From a bacterium (GTDB taxonomy: Bacteria; DYJV01; JALVYZ01): a stretch of 6,661 nucleotides of DNA. The notes beneath the pieces are model-generated. The model was not told where the DNA came from. It was given only the letters and a program-made list of their open reading frames with translations, and ran no database searches. Of this stretch, positions 1-6,661 are shown piece by piece. Each line of letters starts with the position of its first letter. Position 1 is the stretch's first letter. The DNA lies in NCBI GenBank assembly GCA_027037705.1, contig JALVYZ010000397.1, positions 1-6,661 on the forward strand, given 5' to 3'. The translations under genes and the position numbers were made by a program.

Positions 1-4763
<4,763 letters not shown>

Positions 4764-4771
<8 letters not shown>

Positions 4772-5939
4772 TTATTATAAAATTTCTAATTCTTTCTATT
4801 CCTTTTAAAATATTTTCGTCAGAAAGAGCAAATGACATCCTAAAAGTATTTTCCACCCCAAAAGCACTACCAGGGACAACTGCAACCTTTTCTTTTTCTA
4901 AAAGATTTTTACAAAAATCAACTGAATTTTCAAATTTTGATTTTTTTATAAATTCTGACACATCAGGGAAAAGATAGAATGCCCCATCTGGCTTTAAACA
5001 TTTTAATCCAGGAATGGTATTTAATTTTTCAATTGCTAAATCTCTTCTTTTTTTGAATGCTTTTTTCATAACTTCAACAGATGATTGGTCTCCAGTAATT
5101 GCTTCTAATGCAGCATATTGTGCAATTGAGGTAGGGTTTGATGTTGACTGACTTTGAATTTTGTTAATTGCTGAAATTATATCTTTAGTTGCTCCAGTAA
5201 ATCCAATTCTCCATCCAGTCATTGAATAAGTTTTTGATACTCCATTAACAATAATGGTTTTATCTTTTAAAGATTTATCAAGTATTAAAACATTTAAAAA
5301 CTCAACATCATAAACAAGTTTGTTGTATATGTCATCTGATATAATAAAAATTTCCTTATCTTTAACGATTTCAATAATTCCATGTAACGTTTCTTTTGAG
5401 TAGATCATTCCTGATGGATTTGAAGGAGAATTTAAAACAATAGCTTTAGTTTTAGGAGTTATTGCATTTTTTAATTTTTTTAAATTAATTTGAAAATTTT
5501 CTTCAATTGAAGAAGGTAAAATAACAGGCTTTCCTCCAGCAAGTTCAACCATTGAGGGATAAGATACCCAATATGGTGCTGGAATTATTACTTCATCTTC
5601 ATTGTTTAAAATTGCTTGAAAAATATTATAAAGAGAATGTTTTCCACCACATGAAATTATTACTTCTTCTGCAGAATATTCTACTCCATAATCTTCTGTA
5701 AATATTTTAGCAACAGCATCTCTTAATTCTAAAATCCCGGCAGCAGGAGTGTATTTAGTTTTTCCATCTTCAATTGCTTTTATTGCAGCTTTTTTAATAT
5801 TTTCAGGAGTATCAAAATCAGGCTCACCAGCTCCAAAGCCGACAACATCAATTCCTTGTTTTTTCATTGCATTAGCCTTAGCTGTAATTTCAAGAGTAAT
5901 TGAAGGTTTTAAATTTTTTACTCTGTTTGATAGTTCCAT
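4764..5939 (-). CDS. Class I aminotransferase, aspartate type (subgroup I-beta, Thermus AspC-like)
   Basis: This PLP enzyme most likely transfers the amino group between aspartate and 2-oxoglutarate in the cytoplasm. It has 391 residues, typical of the family. From the ATG at 5939, the PLP lysine is Lys236 in SKTYSMTGWRIGF. Asn174 (SNPSG), Asp202 and Tyr205 (SDDIY) and Arg244 contact the cofactor. Arg367 in FRMSFA is the substrate alpha-carboxylate arginine. Lys100 in the GGK motif matches the Thermus-type lysine that binds the distal carboxylate of acidic substrates, which favours aspartate over aromatic or alanine substrates. YTPAAGILELRDAV and QSQSTSNPTSIAQ also follow the Thermus enzyme closely. 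Some members of this subgroup aminate prephenate as well, so that role remains possible. A GTG at 5945 is in frame but lies on the Shine-Dalgarno sequence, so ATG is chosen. The gene follows the permease by 49 bases and overlaps the cyclase start. Confidence 0.95.
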
Positions 5940-5988
5940 AAACACTCCTTTTGTTGTTTTTTTTGTTTTTATGTTTTTTTCTTCACTT
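5940..5988 (-). other. Short A-rich spacer between permease and aminotransferase genes
   Basis: These 49 bases are the longest gap in the window. Read on the coding strand they are almost all A with scattered C and G, and end in the aminotransferase Shine-Dalgarno sequence. I see no inverted repeat, so no terminator or riboswitch is supported. An unstructured A-rich leader like this usually favours ribosome loading. No convincing -35/-10 pair is visible, which fits read-through from the permease gene. Confidence 0.55.
5945..5950 (-). promoter_or_regulatory. Ribosome binding site of the aminotransferase gene
   Basis: AAGGAG on the minus strand lies 5 bases before ATG at 5939. The alternative in-frame GTG (5943-5945) begins on the last base of this site and so cannot be served by it. 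This is the strongest Shine-Dalgarno sequence in the window. Confidence 0.8.
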
Positions 5989-6661
5989 CTAAAATAAATA
6001 TGCTGTTAAAATGTAGTCAGCCATTAAAATCAATACAGAGCTTATTACTACTGATCTTGTAGTCGCTTTTCCAACTCCTTCAGCTCCACCTGATGTATTA
6101 TATCCTGTATAGCAACCAACAAAAGACAAAATAAATCCAAAAAATAATGCTTTAATTAATCCATTATATAGATCTTCACTTTGAACATATTGGTATATTT
6201 TAGCTAAAAAAAGACCTTCATTTATGTTTAATACATGAACTCCAATAAAATAGCCTCCAATAACACCTATAAAATCTACAAAAATTGTTAATAACGGCAT
6301 AATAATTATCCCTGCAATTACTCTTGGAACTATTAAATATTGAATTGGGTTAACAGCCATAACTTCCATTGCATCAATCTGTTCTGTAACTCTCATTGTG
6401 CCAAGTTCTGCTGCCATTGCAGAACCTGCTCTCGCAGTGACCATTAATGACGCTAACACTGGTCCTAACTCTCTTGTTAAACTTAATGCAACAGTAACTC
6501 CAACTAAACTTTCTGCTCTAAACATATGAAATGCATAATAACTTTCAAGAGCTAATACCATTCCAGAGAATATTCCTGTGAGAGTTACTACAAATATTGA
6601 ATTTACACCAATTACTTCTATCTGTTTTATTAAATTTTTTATTTTGAATGGAGGGGTAAAA
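5989..6661 (-). CDS. MlaE/YrbE family ABC transporter permease, 5' end off window
   Basis: This is the inner-membrane permease of an Mla/MCE-type lipid transporter, which moves phospholipids between inner and outer membranes with an ATPase (MlaF) and a periplasmic MCE protein (MlaD). The frame runs open to the right edge. The 223 residues visible begin near the family's PPF motif, so about 30-40 N-terminal residues are missing (E. coli MlaE is 260). An internal ATG at 6561 is not the start, because family-like sequence (LIKQIEVIGVNS, TLTGIFSGMVLALES) continues upstream of it. The hallmark stretch is present: RELGPVLASLMVTARAGSA, then AAELGTMRVTEQIDAMEVM, then NPIQYLIVPR. Hydrophobic segments follow, including GIIIMPLLTIFVDFIGVIGG, ALFFGFILSFVGCYTG and VVISSVLILMADYILTAYLF at the C-terminus. 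The stop is TAG. The gene heads the visible minus-strand block, but no mlaF or mlaD follows it. It could equally belong to an Mce-type importer; the sequence does not fix direction or lipid. Confidence 0.93.
   Translation of the reverse strand, partial: FTPPFKIKNLIKQIEVIGVNSIFVVTLTGIFSGMVLALESYYAFHMFRAESLVGVTVALSLTRELGPVLASLMVTARAGSAMAAELGTMRVTEQIDAMEVMAVNPIQYLIVPRVIAGIIIMPLLTIFVDFIGVIGGYFIGVHVLNINEGLFLAKIYQYVQSEDLYNGLIKALFFGFILSFVGCYTGYNTSGGAEGVGKATTRSVVISSVLILMADYILTAYLF

Noticed and set aside
5937-5945. Aminotransferase starting at GTG 5945, two residues longer
   Set aside because: The GTG begins on the last base of AAGGAG. ATG at 5939 has the right spacing.
5749-5997. Plus-strand open frame opposite the aminotransferase start
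   Set aside because: It covers the conserved aminotransferase N-terminus. Its hydrophobic tail is just the T-rich spacer translated.
5990-6045. Possible minus-strand promoter in the end of the permease gene (TTGATT followed by an AT-rich box)
   Set aside because: The -10 match is poor, and such hexamers occur by chance in sequence this AT-rich.
6559-6561. Permease gene starting at ATG 6561
   Set aside because: MlaE-like sequence continues upstream in the same frame to the window edge.

Overview
The window comes from an AT-rich bacterial genome, roughly 30% G+C by eye. The organism has strong GGAG-type ribosome binding sites and uses the standard genetic code. An MlaE-type lipid-transport permease suggests an organism with an outer membrane (diderm). 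A molybdenum hydroxylase catalytic subunit suggests anaerobic or facultative metabolism of N-heterocycles, purines, aldehydes or aromatic acyl-CoAs. I cannot name a genus or phylum from the sequence alone. I see no tRNA, rRNA, CRISPR array, insertion sequence, phage gene or attachment site.

Layout. The left fifth (1-1301, + strand) is the C-terminal part of a xanthine-dehydrogenase-family molybdopterin-binding subunit; its first part lies off the left edge. The rest is one block of four minus-strand genes, read from right to left. They are an MlaE/YrbE-type ABC permease (5' end off the right edge), a class I aspartate-type aminotransferase, a response-regulator diguanylate cyclase (receiver, unassigned middle, GGDEF) and a full-length NAD-dependent DNA ligase, LigA. 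The two strands converge on a 20-base overlap of the hydroxylase and ligA 3' ends. There is no intergenic gap above 50 bases.

The minus-strand genes look like an operon: 49 bases separate permease and aminotransferase, aminotransferase and cyclase overlap by 8 bases, and 1 base separates cyclase and ligA, whose Shine-Dalgarno sequence lies inside the last codons of the cyclase gene. Their functions (lipid transport, amino acid metabolism, c-di-GMP signalling, DNA replication and repair) do not form one pathway, so this is probably a mixed housekeeping transcription unit. Two start codons are better placed downstream of the longest reading frame: ATG at 3330 for ligA and ATG at 5939 for the aminotransferase.

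I did not find a convincing undescribed system. The items most worth a second look are the unassigned middle domain of the cyclase, the tight coupling of a c-di-GMP enzyme to ligA, the lack of mlaF/mlaD downstream of the permease, and an A9 tract in ligA where slippage would remove the BRCT domain.
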